The notes: generated by a model not told the origin, from the letters alone. A stretch of DNA of 64,000 nucleotides from Skermanella aerolata KACC 11604 (GCF_000936425.1 NZ_AVFK01000002.1:62001-126000); one strand, 5' to 3'. Numbered from the stretch's first letter, positions 7,021 to 16,433 are shown. A program made the numbers and translations.

Positions 7021-8910
7021 TCATTGCTGTGGCGGAAAAAGCCCTTGTCTGCCGGAGCCATTTTTCCCAGAAAAAGTTTCGATCCTGGCCCTGCCGCTTA
7101 TGGCGGCTGGGGGATCGTTGTTCTCGACGACAAAGAATTGACCAAGGTCTGACAAGGAAGCCAAGTGTTCGTAGAACTTGAGGTCGAGCCCAGTCTGCGC
7201 GACGACGGCTTCATCGGCGTCCAGTTCACCATACCGCTTGTACAATATAGGCTTGCGATAAGTAACGAGAGGCGAATCCAGGACGACGAAACCCGGATGC
7301 GGAAGCTTATTCTCGCGGCAGTAGATCAGGACAGCAACGACGAACGCTGAATGGAATATGGCTTTTACACCTTTGCCATTATGGCCACGTGGAGTGCCGT
7401 TGACGGCAAAATCATACAACGGCTGCTCCCACGTGACCGCCTCCAGGCCAGGATATTGCCAAGCTTCGAGGACCCGCTGTACAGTCTGGGCAAACCTGTG
7501 CCCCGTGGGTCCATCAATGCCAATGCTAAGGCCTTCTGCACGCTGTCGCCCCACCTTGATAGCCTCGATCGCCTGACGGCGTGCCAAAAAGTCGAGACGG
7601 CGTGCTGAAATGTCGATTATTCGGTCGGCGTCCTCAAGCCTCTGCAGAACCTTTCGGTACGAAGCCCTGGTACTGGCCTCCATAGGCCGCAACCAGTCAA
7701 TTTCGCGGTTATGTGTCGCTGCCACAGCAGCAAAGTTCTCGCTGCGCGCCTGCATACCTACAAGTTCAACTCGCAAATTTCTGAGGGTCAACTCCAATTC
7801 AGTGAGATCGCGCTTGATCTTGACAATTTCTGCTTGGGCTGCAACCTGCTGCTGCTCTACCGCTCCAAGCGGGTGCGGCTTATGCTGATGGCCGGGTAAA
7901 GCTCCGCATGTCGGACATGGTTTGTCCTCGAACCTGCGCATCAAAAAGCCGCCCTCTTCAATGGCCTCAAGGCGCGTGATATCGGTCAAGTAAGTCTGAC
8001 GAAGATCGATAAAACGTTGTTCCATGGCAAGCAATTGGGTAACTTGCGCGTCGGTGTTAGCCTATTGGTCTAAAGCCTCACGCCGCTCACGAATATAGTT
8101 GTCGAGACGTTCTTGTACTTCGGCGAGTTCCTCTCCTAAAGCATCTAGTCGGGTGGAAAGACGTTCCCGACTTTCCCTTAGCTCCTCTACGCTCGAATCG
8201 GTCAATTGACTATCGAGTTCGGCAATCATTTCATCAAGTAGCTCGATCTTGCCAGTGTTTTCCGCCTTCAGAGCAGCCTGATTGGGTACCGTCACTATAG
8301 CAGAGTCGTCCTTACCGGTAAGCAGTACGCGGAACACGTTCTTGTCGAGTGTTGGAGAGTTCCGAGGGCTGATCTGGGTCGGCGTGTTTGCCGAGAACAT
8401 CCGATCCTCGTCCACCAAAAGGTACGGTATTAAATGGCGGAGCGAAAAAGGTTGGAGTTGGGCCGCCTCGGTCGCTGCTACCTTTGGATATGTTATGCCG
8501 ACCTTGCGCAATAGGAGTTCAGAAATGCCGCCGTTTTTTCCTTTGCCGTGCTTAATGGAAACTGCCGAGCCGGTACGGTTAGCAAGATTGCCGTCCCCTG
8601 CTAATCCATTGAATACCTCAATGTCGCCGCCCTTTCTGGCACGGCGGAGCGTCAATTCGGTGCCGTCAGAAAACTCCAACCCCAACAAGATGCTTTCGTA
8701 GTCTTTGCCCTCTTCAAGGATGGGCGGTGTGTTGCCCCCGAGCATGAAATTGATCACGGCAAGGATATGGGATTTTCCGGCATTTGAACCGCCGTAGATG
8801 ATGTTCAAACCCGCATCGAGTTCAATGCCGACAGGCGCGAGATTGGGACCGACAAAGGTCAGGTGGCGGAGGCGCATCCACCGAGGGGACGTCGTGTCAG
8901 GCACTGGCAT
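7021..8910 (-). pseudogene. ABC-3C system Rad50/SMC-like ATPase (DUF3732 type), interrupted by an in-frame TAG
   Basis: One continuous frame of 630 codons encodes a complete ABC ATPase of the Rad50/SMC class except for a TAG at 8062-8064 (codon 283). Before the stop come Walker A (GGSNAGKSHI, about 40-49), a Q-loop region and a first coiled coil. After it come a zinc-hook-like CPTCG (about 332-336), a second coiled coil, the signature region (GHNGKG, about 511) and Walker B (FVVLDSPLV, about 541). The halves share the frame exactly, so this is a nonsense codon, not a frameshift; CAG to TAG would explain it. The ORF after the stop could restart at a TTG (8034) or ATG (8025), neither with a good ribosome binding site. 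The start at 8910 overlaps the middle component by 14 bases. Confidence 0.8.
8062..8064 (-). other. In-frame amber codon in the ABC-3C ATPase
   Basis: The minus strand reads GAC CAA TAG GCT AAC. Coding character (charged, heptad-like coiled coil) is unchanged on both sides, and no other stop interrupts the frame. It could be a single C-to-T nonsense mutation, a sequencing error, or suppressed or read-through translation. Confidence 0.85.
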
Positions 8911-9379
8911 AGCCCTCGTCAGCTTGGAACTCCAAGGTCCATCGATCAATGTAGGCACGCATCTCAGCGAAGAAGCTATCACCTTGCCGTTGCGCGCGCT
9001 GGGCCAACCAAATAGCCCGGTCGGACAGGTTGCGATTATAATCCGTGGCTAGCAACTTCACGAAGGCGGGGGCATCGTCGGCTGAAACAAATCGGATGCC
9101 ATCTGTGGCTTCTATTACAGAGACGAGACTTATGCGAATTAACATTTGCAGGCCTTCTTGGATGAGCTTTCGCCGTACCCGGTATTCTCCTACGCGAGCA
9201 CTAACGGTTGGATGCAGACTCTCAGGCCCGCAGAGGTCGGCGGTGTGAACGACGAAGTAATCGAGTAGTGAAATAGAGTCTAGATCCAGATTTTTCGGGT
9301 AAAATGCTTCCAAAATCATTAATGACCGAAGCCCGGTTTCGATGGTTCCATTAAATAGTGCTGTATTTGTGAAAATCAT
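8897..9379 (-). CDS. ABC-3C system middle component (MC2-like)
   Basis: This small 160-residue protein has the look of ABC-three-component middle components: an N-terminal NGTIETGLRSLMILEAF helix, then LLDYFVVHTADLCGPESLHP, and a winged-helix-like segment (GEYRVRRKLIQEGLQMLI). In this family it is thought to bridge the ATPase and the effector protein, as kleisin/kite proteins do in SMC complexes. The frame is open further upstream, but the ATG at 9379 forms an ATGA overlap with the effector stop and has TTGGAGG just upstream, so that start is firm. Confidence 0.75.
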   Translation of the reverse strand: MIFTNTALFNGTIETGLRSLMILEAFYPKNLDLDSISLLDYFVVHTADLCGPESLHPTVSARVGEYRVRRKLIQEGLQMLIRISLVSVIEATDGIRFVSADDAPAFVKLLATDYNRNLSDRAIWLAQRAQRQGDSFFAEMRAYIDRWTLEFQADEGYASA

Positions 9380-10383
9380 TTCCTCCAAGATAATACCCTC
9401 TCGTTCGCAAAATGGTGGCAAGTGCCTTGTTTTACTTGGATGGAGGCTCTGTTATGCCGTCCGAAGATCCCACTTACAGGCAGTGATGCAGCTAGGGTCA
9501 TCACCTTGTTTAGGCGGTCCATCCCCACCGTGGAACAGTGAGTTTCGTACACACCCGCAAAAACTTCGTCGTTAAATGCATTTACATGGGACGGAGCAAT
9601 ATTATCTCTAAAGTGGCGCTGAAACGCGGCGGCGTCGAAGTAGCGGCGGCGTTGCAAGTTAAGGCTTACGCCGTATTGGGGGTGCTTCATAACGTCGTCC
9701 GCGCCGTTAAAGATGCACCCTTCATAATCTGAGTAAACACCCACCAATTGCCTGATGTATTCGATTTCTTCCGTACCGACCATGCTTGGAACGACTCCCG
9801 CCGGGGCTTCGCCAGGGTCGTCGCCGAACGTGTCGGCTAATACGAACTTGATACCGTCAAGCGTCAAAATCTTGGTAACATCAAGGCCGCTGACGTTCTT
9901 AAATTCAAAATTCTCGATAATATCTTTTAGATTTGGGGTTAGAGTGATAATTTGTTTGTCTTTGATCTTACGAGCACAGCGCTTATCCCACTCGTCTAAC
10001 ATTTCTTGACGAAATGACTCCGGATTGTTGAGGAGATTTTCGGCCTTTCGACTAAATCCTTTAGGCGCGACAAAGATGTATTTCCGTGGAGGCGTAAAGT
10101 GGCCCTCGGATGCGAAATACAAGATCTTGGCCAATTCTTGGTGCATGGCGGCATCATCAAGCGTCCTACCGAGCATTTTACATTGATAGTTGTCCCAAGG
10201 CCCCTCGTGACGACTGTTTGTAACAAATCCCACGATGTCACGTCCAAGATCGTTAGCGTTACCAAACTCCTCGTGGTCTACGTAGGTTTTAGTCTGTCGT
10301 GCCACCCAAAGGTGTACAAAGACCTCAAGCTCTTTGTCTCCCATGGCGAGGATATCGCGACTGTAGTTTAAATTGCGTGTCAT
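9376..10383 (-). CDS. ABC-3C system effector: restriction-endonuclease-fold protein with ABC-3C C-terminal domain
   Basis: This 335-residue protein is first in the three-gene operon. The N-terminal part looks like an Mrr-type restriction endonuclease fold: Glu20 in ELEVFVHLWV, Asp49 in GRDIVGF and the Q-x-K pair in NYQCKML (67-69). That is the E/D...QxK nuclease signature. The rest resembles the ABC-3C C-terminal domain (VAPKGFSRKAENLL and EEIEYIRQLVGVYSDYEG). The inferred role is nucleic-acid cleavage when the Rad50-like ATPase senses invading DNA. GGAGGGG precedes the ATG. GC content is visibly lower than in surrounding genes, which suggests horizontal transfer. Confidence 0.72.
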   Translation of the reverse strand: MTRNLNYSRDILAMGDKELEVFVHLWVARQTKTYVDHEEFGNANDLGRDIVGFVTNSRHEGPWDNYQCKMLGRTLDDAAMHQELAKILYFASEGHFTPPRKYIFVAPKGFSRKAENLLNNPESFRQEMLDEWDKRCARKIKDKQIITLTPNLKDIIENFEFKNVSGLDVTKILTLDGIKFVLADTFGDDPGEAPAGVVPSMVGTEEIEYIRQLVGVYSDYEGCIFNGADDVMKHPQYGVSLNLQRRRYFDAAAFQRHFRDNIAPSHVNAFNDEVFAGVYETHCSTVGMDRLNKVMTLAASLPVSGIFGRHNRASIQVKQGTCHHFANERVLSWRK

Positions 10384-10667
10384 CGGTCAGATCCCCTCCC
10401 TGTTGCTGCTCTATCGCGAGCCGCAGCAGGCAAGATCCATTAACATCGTTATAAATATATGAAAAAACTCATATTCTGCTTAGAATTTTCAAAAGTAGCA
10501 TTATGTGGTATTGTGCTCGCATAGGATGTGTTCTGGAGGGTTGCGGTAGCGACCTTAATTGGCGTTAAGTAATCGTATATGGCCTCTGGAAATAAGATTT
10601 CGGGATAAAGTGGTCAGAGTGAAATGTACCTGAGTTGGACAAGTTCCGGCTTGTCGGGAGCGTGCTT

Positions 10668-10692
10668 GTCGGGCTGAAGAGGCCCGACCTAC
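10668..10692 (+). repeat. Palindromic repeat, family B, single arm
   Basis: This 25-base sequence is identical to the arm at 98-122. It stands alone here, without the inverted partner, at the edge of the AT-rich region flanking the ABC-3C block. Confidence 0.75.
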
Positions 10693-10741
10693 GAGTTGAT
10701 CCGGTGTTGGCATTGGTGTTTCTCGCTGGCGTCACCTCTTT

Positions 10742-10763
10742 AGTCCGGCATCTCCGCCGGACT
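10742..10763 (-). terminator. Hairpin downstream of the Ca2+/Na+ antiporter gene
   Basis: A perfect 8-base stem (AGTCCGGC / GCCGGACT, 10742-10749 and 10756-10763) with a six-base loop lies just after the antiporter stop. No T-run follows on the minus strand, so termination is only probable. Confidence 0.5.
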
Positions 10764-10767
10764 CTTA

Positions 10768-11754
10768 TCAGGCGATCCCGAGAAGCGCGCGGGCGCTTGG
10801 GGAGAGCTGGACCGCGATGTATCCCGCATAGCATGCCAGAAGTGCCGCACCTTCCCAGCGGTTGACGCGCCAGCCGGTGGTGGCGAACACCGCCAGGAGC
10901 AGGGCGGTGGCGACCATTATCCAGATGTCGAAGTGGACGATCTCGGGCGGGATGGAGATCGGACTGACGACGGCGGTGATGCCGGCGATGCCCAGGATGT
11001 TGAAGATGTTGCTGCCGATGATGTTGCCGAACGCGACATCGGTATGCTTCCGGATCGCCGCCATGACCGAGGTCACCAGTTCCGGCAGCGATGTGCCTAG
11101 CGCCACCAGCGTCAGGCCGATGACCGCCTCGGACAGGCCGGCGGCACGGGCGATCACCAGGGCCGCCTCGACGAGGAGGCTCGCCCCGTATACGACGGCG
11201 GCGATGCCGCCGACGATGAACACGAAGCCAAGGCCGTACCCCATGTCGCGAGGCGGCAAGTCGGCGACGTCGTTGGCCTCGGCGGCATGGACGACGGCCG
11301 AAGCGCTCTCGGTCTGCCGTTCCGTAAAGTAGGTGTAGATGGTATAGGCCACGAGCAGCCCCAGAAAGAGGATGCCCACCCAGCGCGAGAGGGTTCCGGT
11401 CAGGGCGATGCCCAGGAGCAGGATGCTGACGCCGACCAGGACCGTTCCGTCACGCCGAAATGCCTCCTTGGTCGTCGCCATCGGCAGGATCACGGCGGCA
11501 ACCCCCAGGATGAGCAGGATATTGGCGATGTTGCTGCCCACGACATTGCCGACCGCCACTCCCGGCGCGCCGATCAGGGCGGCCTGAAGGCTGGTGACGA
11601 GTTCGGGCGTAGACGTGCCGAAGCCGACGAGCGTCAGGCCGATCAGCATGGGGGATACGCCCATGCGCTGGGCCACCGCCACGCTGCCCCTCACCAGGGC
11701 TTCGCCGCCCGCTACGAGGAGCACCAAACCGAGCAGAAGCTGAAGGGCTGTCAT
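10768..11754 (-). CDS. Calcium/sodium antiporter (CaCA family, YrbG-like)
   Basis: The 328-residue membrane protein has the two inverted alpha-repeats that define the CaCA superfamily. Repeat one is GLTLVGFGTSTPELVTS with GNVVGSNIANILLILG; repeat two is GLTLVALGTSLPELVTS with GNIIGSNIFNILGIAG. The acidic residues in the PEL motifs and the GSN asparagines form the ion sites. About ten spans are present and a cytoplasmic loop of about 30 residues (near 140-170) separates the halves. It exchanges Ca2+ for Na+ or H+ across the inner membrane. It appears to be monocistronic. Confidence 0.9.
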   Translation of the reverse strand: MTALQLLLGLVLLVAGGEALVRGSVAVAQRMGVSPMLIGLTLVGFGTSTPELVTSLQAALIGAPGVAVGNVVGSNIANILLILGVAAVILPMATTKEAFRRDGTVLVGVSILLLGIALTGTLSRWVGILFLGLLVAYTIYTYFTERQTESASAVVHAAEANDVADLPPRDMGYGLGFVFIVGGIAAVVYGASLLVEAALVIARAAGLSEAVIGLTLVALGTSLPELVTSVMAAIRKHTDVAFGNIIGSNIFNILGIAGITAVVSPISIPPEIVHFDIWIMVATALLLAVFATTGWRVNRWEGAALLACYAGYIAVQLSPSARALLGIA

Positions 11755-11833
11755 ACTGAACGGGTTCCCTCGTGCGGGTGGCGGCTGTCGGGGAGCATTC
11801 TTACGGCAACCGGGCGGACCGTTACAGGAAAAA

Positions 11834-13066
11834 TCAGGACGCGTGACGGTCCCGATGCCGCATCGCCGGCACCGTCAGCAACCCTGCCGCCAGCACTCCC
11901 ACGGCGCTCCCCATGGCGATGCCGTCGAAGCTGCCGCCCCGGTCGAGCAGCCAGCCGAACAGGCCGGGGGAGAGAGCGGTGGCGAGGACGACGATGGAGA
12001 CGGACATGGAGCGGATCGCTCCCAGGTGGCGGGTGCCGTAGAGTTCGGCCCAGACGGCGGCGACCATGACGGCGCTCATGCCGGCGGTGATGCCGGCCAG
12101 GGCCATGAAGGCTGCCGCTCCCAGCGGGGCGTCGCTCAGGGACAGGACGGTGAGGGCTGCCGCCAGCGGCAGCAGGTAGAAGGGCAGCAGGCGGACGGCT
12201 CCGATCCGGTCGATGACCGGGCCGACGGACAGCGACGTGGCGATGGTGGTCGCGGCGTAGAAGGCGAAGGAGGCGGCGAAGACCGTCAGCGGCCAGCCTT
12301 TGCCTTCGACCAGGGCGATCTGGTGGAAGAAGACTCCGGTGTTGATGAAGCCGGGGGCCAGCAGGGCCGGCAACAGCAGGTAGAAACGGGGATCGCGCAG
12401 CACTTCCGCCCGCGTCCAGTCCCTGGCGGCGATGGGGCGGTCTCCGGTCTTCAGCGGGGCGGCGGGGGCCGGGGCGGCGGCTTCGCCCGGATCGCGGCGG
12501 AGCAGCAGGAGCAATGCCGGCAGGACGGCCAGGATCAGCACGGCGGCGCAGACGCTCCAGGCGGTGCGCCAGCCGAGCAGGGCCAGGGCCGCGACCATGA
12601 GGGTGGGAAGCAGCGCCTCTCCGGTCGGGTGTCCCAATGCTGCGATGCTCAGGGCAGTGCCTCGGCCGGTGTCGAAGCGGCGGGCCATCGTCGTCATGGC
12701 GGTGTGCGGCATCAATCCCTGTCCGGCCAGCCGGAGGCCGAAGAGAGACAATCCCAGGATTGCGACATGGCCGGCGGTCGCCATGCCGATGCAGGCGGCG
12801 GTTAGGGCGAGGCAGACGGCGGCGACGTAGTGGCGGAGGTTGGCGGTGTCCAGCCAGCGCCCGGCCCAGATCAGGGCGGTGGCGCTTCCCAGGGTCGCTA
12901 CCGAATAGAGCAGACCGAAACTGGCGTTGGAGAGGCCGAATTCCTCACGGATATGGCCGCCGGACAGGGAAATGAAGAAGGTCTGGCCGAAGCTGGAGAA
13001 CAGGGTCAGCAGGAAGCCGAAGGCGAGCATTCGCCCGTGGGTGGCGATGAATTTTAAATAAATCAA
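11834..13066 (-). CDS. MFS transporter
   Basis: This major facilitator has about 12 spans. The N-terminal span carries FGFLLTLFSSFGQTFFISL, typical of a bacterial MFS subgroup related to oxalate/formate-type and other organic-acid carriers, and the signature loop between spans 2 and 3 is GRWLDTANLRHY. The frame is open to 13210, but that extension is proline-rich and not protein-like. The TTG at 13066 or the ATG at 13030 is more likely, and neither has a strong ribosome binding site. The substrate is unknown. Confidence 0.75.
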   Translation of the reverse strand: MIYLKFIATHGRMLAFGFLLTLFSSFGQTFFISLSGGHIREEFGLSNASFGLLYSVATLGSATALIWAGRWLDTANLRHYVAAVCLALTAACIGMATAGHVAILGLSLFGLRLAGQGLMPHTAMTTMARRFDTGRGTALSIAALGHPTGEALLPTLMVAALALLGWRTAWSVCAAVLILAVLPALLLLLRRDPGEAAAPAPAAPLKTGDRPIAARDWTRAEVLRDPRFYLLLPALLAPGFINTGVFFHQIALVEGKGWPLTVFAASFAFYAATTIATSLSVGPVIDRIGAVRLLPFYLLPLAAALTVLSLSDAPLGAAAFMALAGITAGMSAVMVAAVWAELYGTRHLGAIRSMSVSIVVLATALSPGLFGWLLDRGGSFDGIAMGSAVGVLAAGLLTVPAMRHRDRHAS

Positions 13067-13193
13067 AGTGCTGAGCCGGTGCTGCGGGTGCTGCCGGGGA
13101 GTATAGGGCGGGGGGCAGGGGCGGGGAACCGGCGGGATTGGGTGTGCTGGTATTCGCGGGGATGGGGGCGGGGTGACGGGATGGGGCCTGCTT

Positions 13194-13251
13194 GTTGGGC
13201 CACGGCCCAACCTACGGGCGACGGTACTCGTAGGTTGGGCCGTGGCCCAAC
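13194..13251. repeat. Palindromic repeat, family A, copy 1
   Basis: The 22-base arms at 13194-13215 and 13230-13251 are exact inverse complements around a 14-base spacer. Each arm contains the nested palindrome GGGCCACGGCCC. The copy lies between the MFS gene and the RND permease gene. Three more copies are at 24214, 27332 and 47737. Confidence 0.85.
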
Positions 13252-13286
13252 ATCTTCGATGTGTTGGACTGGGTGGCGGTGCCGGA

Positions 13287-16200
13287 TTACTCCGCCGCCT
13301 CCCGCATCCTCACGTTGGGGTTGGCGTGCTGCGGGGGCATGTGCGGGTCGTCTTCTTCCTTGGGGCCGATGAAGCGGCCGAAGATGCGGCCGCAGAAGTC
13401 GGAGAGGCCTTCCATGATCGTGTAGAAGCTGGGGACGAAGATCAGGGACAGCAGGGTCGAGACCAGCAACCCGCCGATCACGGCGATCGCCATGGGGGCG
13501 CGGAACTCGCCGCCGTCGCCGGCTCCCATCGCGCTGGGGAGCATGCCGGCCGCCATCGCGATGGTCGTCATGATGATGGGCTGGGCGCGCTTGCGACCGG
13601 CGTCGATGATCGCCTCGATCCGGGGCATGCCCTTGCGTTCCTGCTCCACCGCGAAATCGACCAGCATGATCGCGTTCTTGGTGACGATGCCCATCAGCAT
13701 CAGGATGCCGATCACGACGGGCATGCTGATCGCGTTGCCGGTCAGCAGCAGGCCGGCGATCACGCCGCCGATGGAGAGCGGCAGCGACAGCAGGATCGTG
13801 ATCGGCTGGAAGACGTTGTGGAACAGCAGCACCAGCACGCCCAGCACCATCAGCAGGCCGGCGCCCATGGCGGCGGCGAAGCCGGAGAAGACTTCGCCCA
13901 TGATCTCGGCGTCGCCGCTTTCCTGGATGCGGATGCCGGCGGGCAGGTTGCCGGCTTCGGGCAGCGCCTTGACCTTCTCCAGCGCGTCGCCCAGCGTCAG
14001 GCTGCCGACGAGGTCGGCGCCGATCAGGACCCGGCGTTCCCTGTCGTAGCGCTCGATCGAGGACGGACCCTGGCCGAAGCCGATATCGGCAAGGGAGGTC
14101 AGGGGGACGGCGGCGCCGGATGCGGTGGGCACGGCGAGGGTCTCGATCAGGCGCAGGTCGTTGCGGGCGGATTCCTCAAGCTGGACGCGGATCGGGATCT
14201 GGCGGTCTCCGGCGTTGAACTTGGCGAGGTTGGCGTCGGCGTCGCCGATGGTGGCGACCCGCACCGTCTCCGAAATGGTTTCGGGGGAGACGCCGTAGCG
14301 GGCGGCTTCGTCCAGCCGGGGGACGACGCGGATCTCGGGGCGGTCGAGGCCGGCGCTGGCCGCGGCGTTGGCGAAGCCGGGTTCGCGCCGCATCGCCGCT
14401 TCCAGGGAGGCGACGGCGTCGCTCAGGGCGCGGCCGTCGTTGCCCATGACGGTGATCGACAGCTCGCGCTCGCCGCGCTCGTTGACGTACCAGGCGCGGA
14501 TGTCGGGGACTTCGGCCAGACGGCTGGAGATTTCGCCTTCCACCTGCTTCTGCGTCAGTTCGCGCGTACCCTTGGGCGTCAGCATGATCAGGACGGTGGC
14601 GCGGCGGATTTCCCGGCTGGCGCCGGTGGGCGAGGTTCCGCCCATCGTGAAGACGGAACGGACTTCCGGCATGCTCTTCAGGATGCCGGCGACCTTGTCG
14701 GTGGTCCGCATGGTGTCGGCCAGGGTCGCTCCCGGCGGCAGTTCCACCGAGATCACGGTGCGGGCGGCGTCTTCCGACGGGATGAAGCCGGTCGGCAGCA
14801 GCGACGTGCTCCAGAGCGACACGGCGAACAGGCCGATGCCGACCAGCAGCGTCAGGAAGCGGAAGCGCAGGGTGACGCGGAGGAAGCCGGTATAGGCCCG
14901 CATCAGCCAGCCGTCCCTTTCCGGTCGCGCCGGGTGCGGGCGCATCAGGTAGGCCGCCATCATGGGCGTTATCAGGCGGGCGACTAATAGAGAGAACAGG
15001 ACGGCGATCGCGACGGTCAGGCCGAACTGCTTGAAGTACTGGCCGGGGATGCCGCCCATGAAGCTGACGGGCGCGAAGATCGCGACGATGGTCAGGGTGA
15101 TCGCGATGACGGCAAGGCCGATCTCGTCGGCGGCTTCCATCGCGGCGCGGTAGGGCGATTTGCCCATCCGCATGTGGCGGACGATGTTCTCGATCTCGAC
15201 GATGGCGTCGTCGACCAGAATGCCGGTGACCAGGGTGATGGCGAGCAGGCTGACGAGGTTGAGCGAGAAGCCCATCATGTGGATCACCCAGAACGCCGGG
15301 ATGATCGACAAGGGCATGGCGACAGCGGAGATCAGCGTGGCGCGCCAGTCGCGCAGAAAGATGAAGACGACGACGATGGCAAGGGCCGCACCTTCCAGCA
15401 GGGTGCCCATCGCGGCTTCGTAGTTGCCCTCGATATAGCTGACGGTGTCGTCGATCAGGGTGTAGCTGACGTCCGGGTGCTGTTGCGACAGCGTCGCCAG
15501 CTCGGCTTCCACGACGCGGGCGACATCGACGTTGCTGGCGCCCTTGGAGCGGAAGACGCTGAAGGAGACGACCTGCTGGTTGCCGTTCAGCTTGGCGAAG
15601 GAGCGCGGCTCCTCGAACGCGTCGGTCACTTCGCCGAGGTCGCTCAAGCGGACCTCGCGGCCTCCCGGCAGGACGATCCGGGTGTCTTGCAGGCTTTCCA
15701 CGGTGCGGGCGCCGGCAAGGGTGCGGATCGCCTGTTCCTGGCCGCCGAACTCGCTCCTTCCGCCGCCGAGGTCGATGTTGGTGGCGCGGAGCTGCTTGTT
15801 GACGTCAGCCGCCGTAATGCCGAGCGACATGAGGCGGTCGGGGTCCAGGCGAACCTGGATCTCGCGGCTGACGCCGCCGATGCGGTCGATCCGGCCGACG
15901 TTCTTCAAGCCCTGGAGCCGGCGCTTGACGACGTCGTCCACGAACCACGAGAGCTGTTCCAGCGTCATGCCGGGGGCGGAGGCGGCGTAGCTCTGGATCG
16001 ATTGGCCCTCGACGTCGATCCGCTCGACGATGGGCTCGTCGATGGTGCGCGGCAGGTCCATCCGGATCTTGGCGATGGCGTCCTTGACGTCGTTGACGGC
16101 GCGGTCGGTGTCGGTTTCCAGGCGGAACTCGATCGCGGTCAGCGACGAGCCGTCGGTGATGGTCGAGGTGACGTGCTTGACGCCGGTGATGTTGGCGACG

Positions 16201-16415
16201 GCGTCCTCGACCTCCCGCGTGACCTGGGACTCAAGCTCCGCCGGGGCGGCGCCGGACTGGGTCACCGTGACGGACACCACCGGCACGTCGATGTTGGGAA
16301 AGCGGGTGATCGGCAGCGCCTGGAACGAGACGATGCCCAGCAGCATGGTGACGGTGAAGAAGACCAGCGCCGGGACCGGGCTTCGGATCGACCATGCGGA
16401 AACGTTGAGCGCCAT
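13287..16415 (-). CDS. RND efflux pump permease (HAE1/AcrB-like)
   Basis: At 1042 residues this is full length for an AcrB-type proton-driven drug exporter. The first span is followed by the porter-domain start RFPNIDVPVVSV. The proton-relay aspartate pair is in GILVDDAIVEIEN (span 4, about residue 400), and the second half repeats the fold (MGIVTKNAIMLVDFA). It forms a trimer in the inner membrane and extrudes drugs through the adaptor encoded upstream and an outer-membrane channel encoded elsewhere. It is last in a tetR-adaptor-permease operon, with an 18-base gap after the adaptor. Confidence 0.93.
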   Translation of the reverse strand: MALNVSAWSIRSPVPALVFFTVTMLLGIVSFQALPITRFPNIDVPVVSVTVTQSGAAPAELESQVTREVEDAVANITGVKHVTSTITDGSSLTAIEFRLETDTDRAVNDVKDAIAKIRMDLPRTIDEPIVERIDVEGQSIQSYAASAPGMTLEQLSWFVDDVVKRRLQGLKNVGRIDRIGGVSREIQVRLDPDRLMSLGITAADVNKQLRATNIDLGGGRSEFGGQEQAIRTLAGARTVESLQDTRIVLPGGREVRLSDLGEVTDAFEEPRSFAKLNGNQQVVSFSVFRSKGASNVDVARVVEAELATLSQQHPDVSYTLIDDTVSYIEGNYEAAMGTLLEGAALAIVVVFIFLRDWRATLISAVAMPLSIIPAFWVIHMMGFSLNLVSLLAITLVTGILVDDAIVEIENIVRHMRMGKSPYRAAMEAADEIGLAVIAITLTIVAIFAPVSFMGGIPGQYFKQFGLTVAIAVLFSLLVARLITPMMAAYLMRPHPARPERDGWLMRAYTGFLRVTLRFRFLTLLVGIGLFAVSLWSTSLLPTGFIPSEDAARTVISVELPPGATLADTMRTTDKVAGILKSMPEVRSVFTMGGTSPTGASREIRRATVLIMLTPKGTRELTQKQVEGEISSRLAEVPDIRAWYVNERGERELSITVMGNDGRALSDAVASLEAAMRREPGFANAAASAGLDRPEIRVVPRLDEAARYGVSPETISETVRVATIGDADANLAKFNAGDRQIPIRVQLEESARNDLRLIETLAVPTASGAAVPLTSLADIGFGQGPSSIERYDRERRVLIGADLVGSLTLGDALEKVKALPEAGNLPAGIRIQESGDAEIMGEVFSGFAAAMGAGLLMVLGVLVLLFHNVFQPITILLSLPLSIGGVIAGLLLTGNAISMPVVIGILMLMGIVTKNAIMLVDFAVEQERKGMPRIEAIIDAGRKRAQPIIMTTIAMAAGMLPSAMGAGDGGEFRAPMAIAVIGGLLVSTLLSLIFVPSFYTIMEGLSDFCGRIFGRFIGPKEEDDPHMPPQHANPNVRMREAAE

Positions 16416-16433
16416 GGCTGTCGAAGCTCCTGA

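Larger units (their letters stand above)
10384..10767. other. AT-rich intergenic region upstream of the ABC-3C operon
   Basis: No gene is seen. The 10440-10520 stretch is strongly AT-rich and contains a six-base inverted repeat, ATATGA (10457-10462) and TCATAT (10469-10474), that could bind a regulator of the minus-strand operon. The right part holds one family B repeat arm and a hairpin beside the antiporter gene. Confidence 0.5.

Noticed and set aside
7021-8034. Treating the two halves of the ABC-3C ATPase as two independent genes
   Set aside because: They are in the same frame with only a TAG and nine sense codons between them. The second half lacks a good start, and each half alone lacks part of the ATPase.
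13173-14987. A 604-codon plus-strand open frame opposite the RND permease
   Set aside because: His/Asp/Gly/Gln-rich composition is the usual antisense shadow of a GC-rich gene; the minus-strand gene is unambiguous.
15174-16433. A 419-codon plus-strand open frame opposite the start of the RND permease
   Set aside because: Antisense shadow with Asp/Val/Gly-biased composition and no ribosome binding site.
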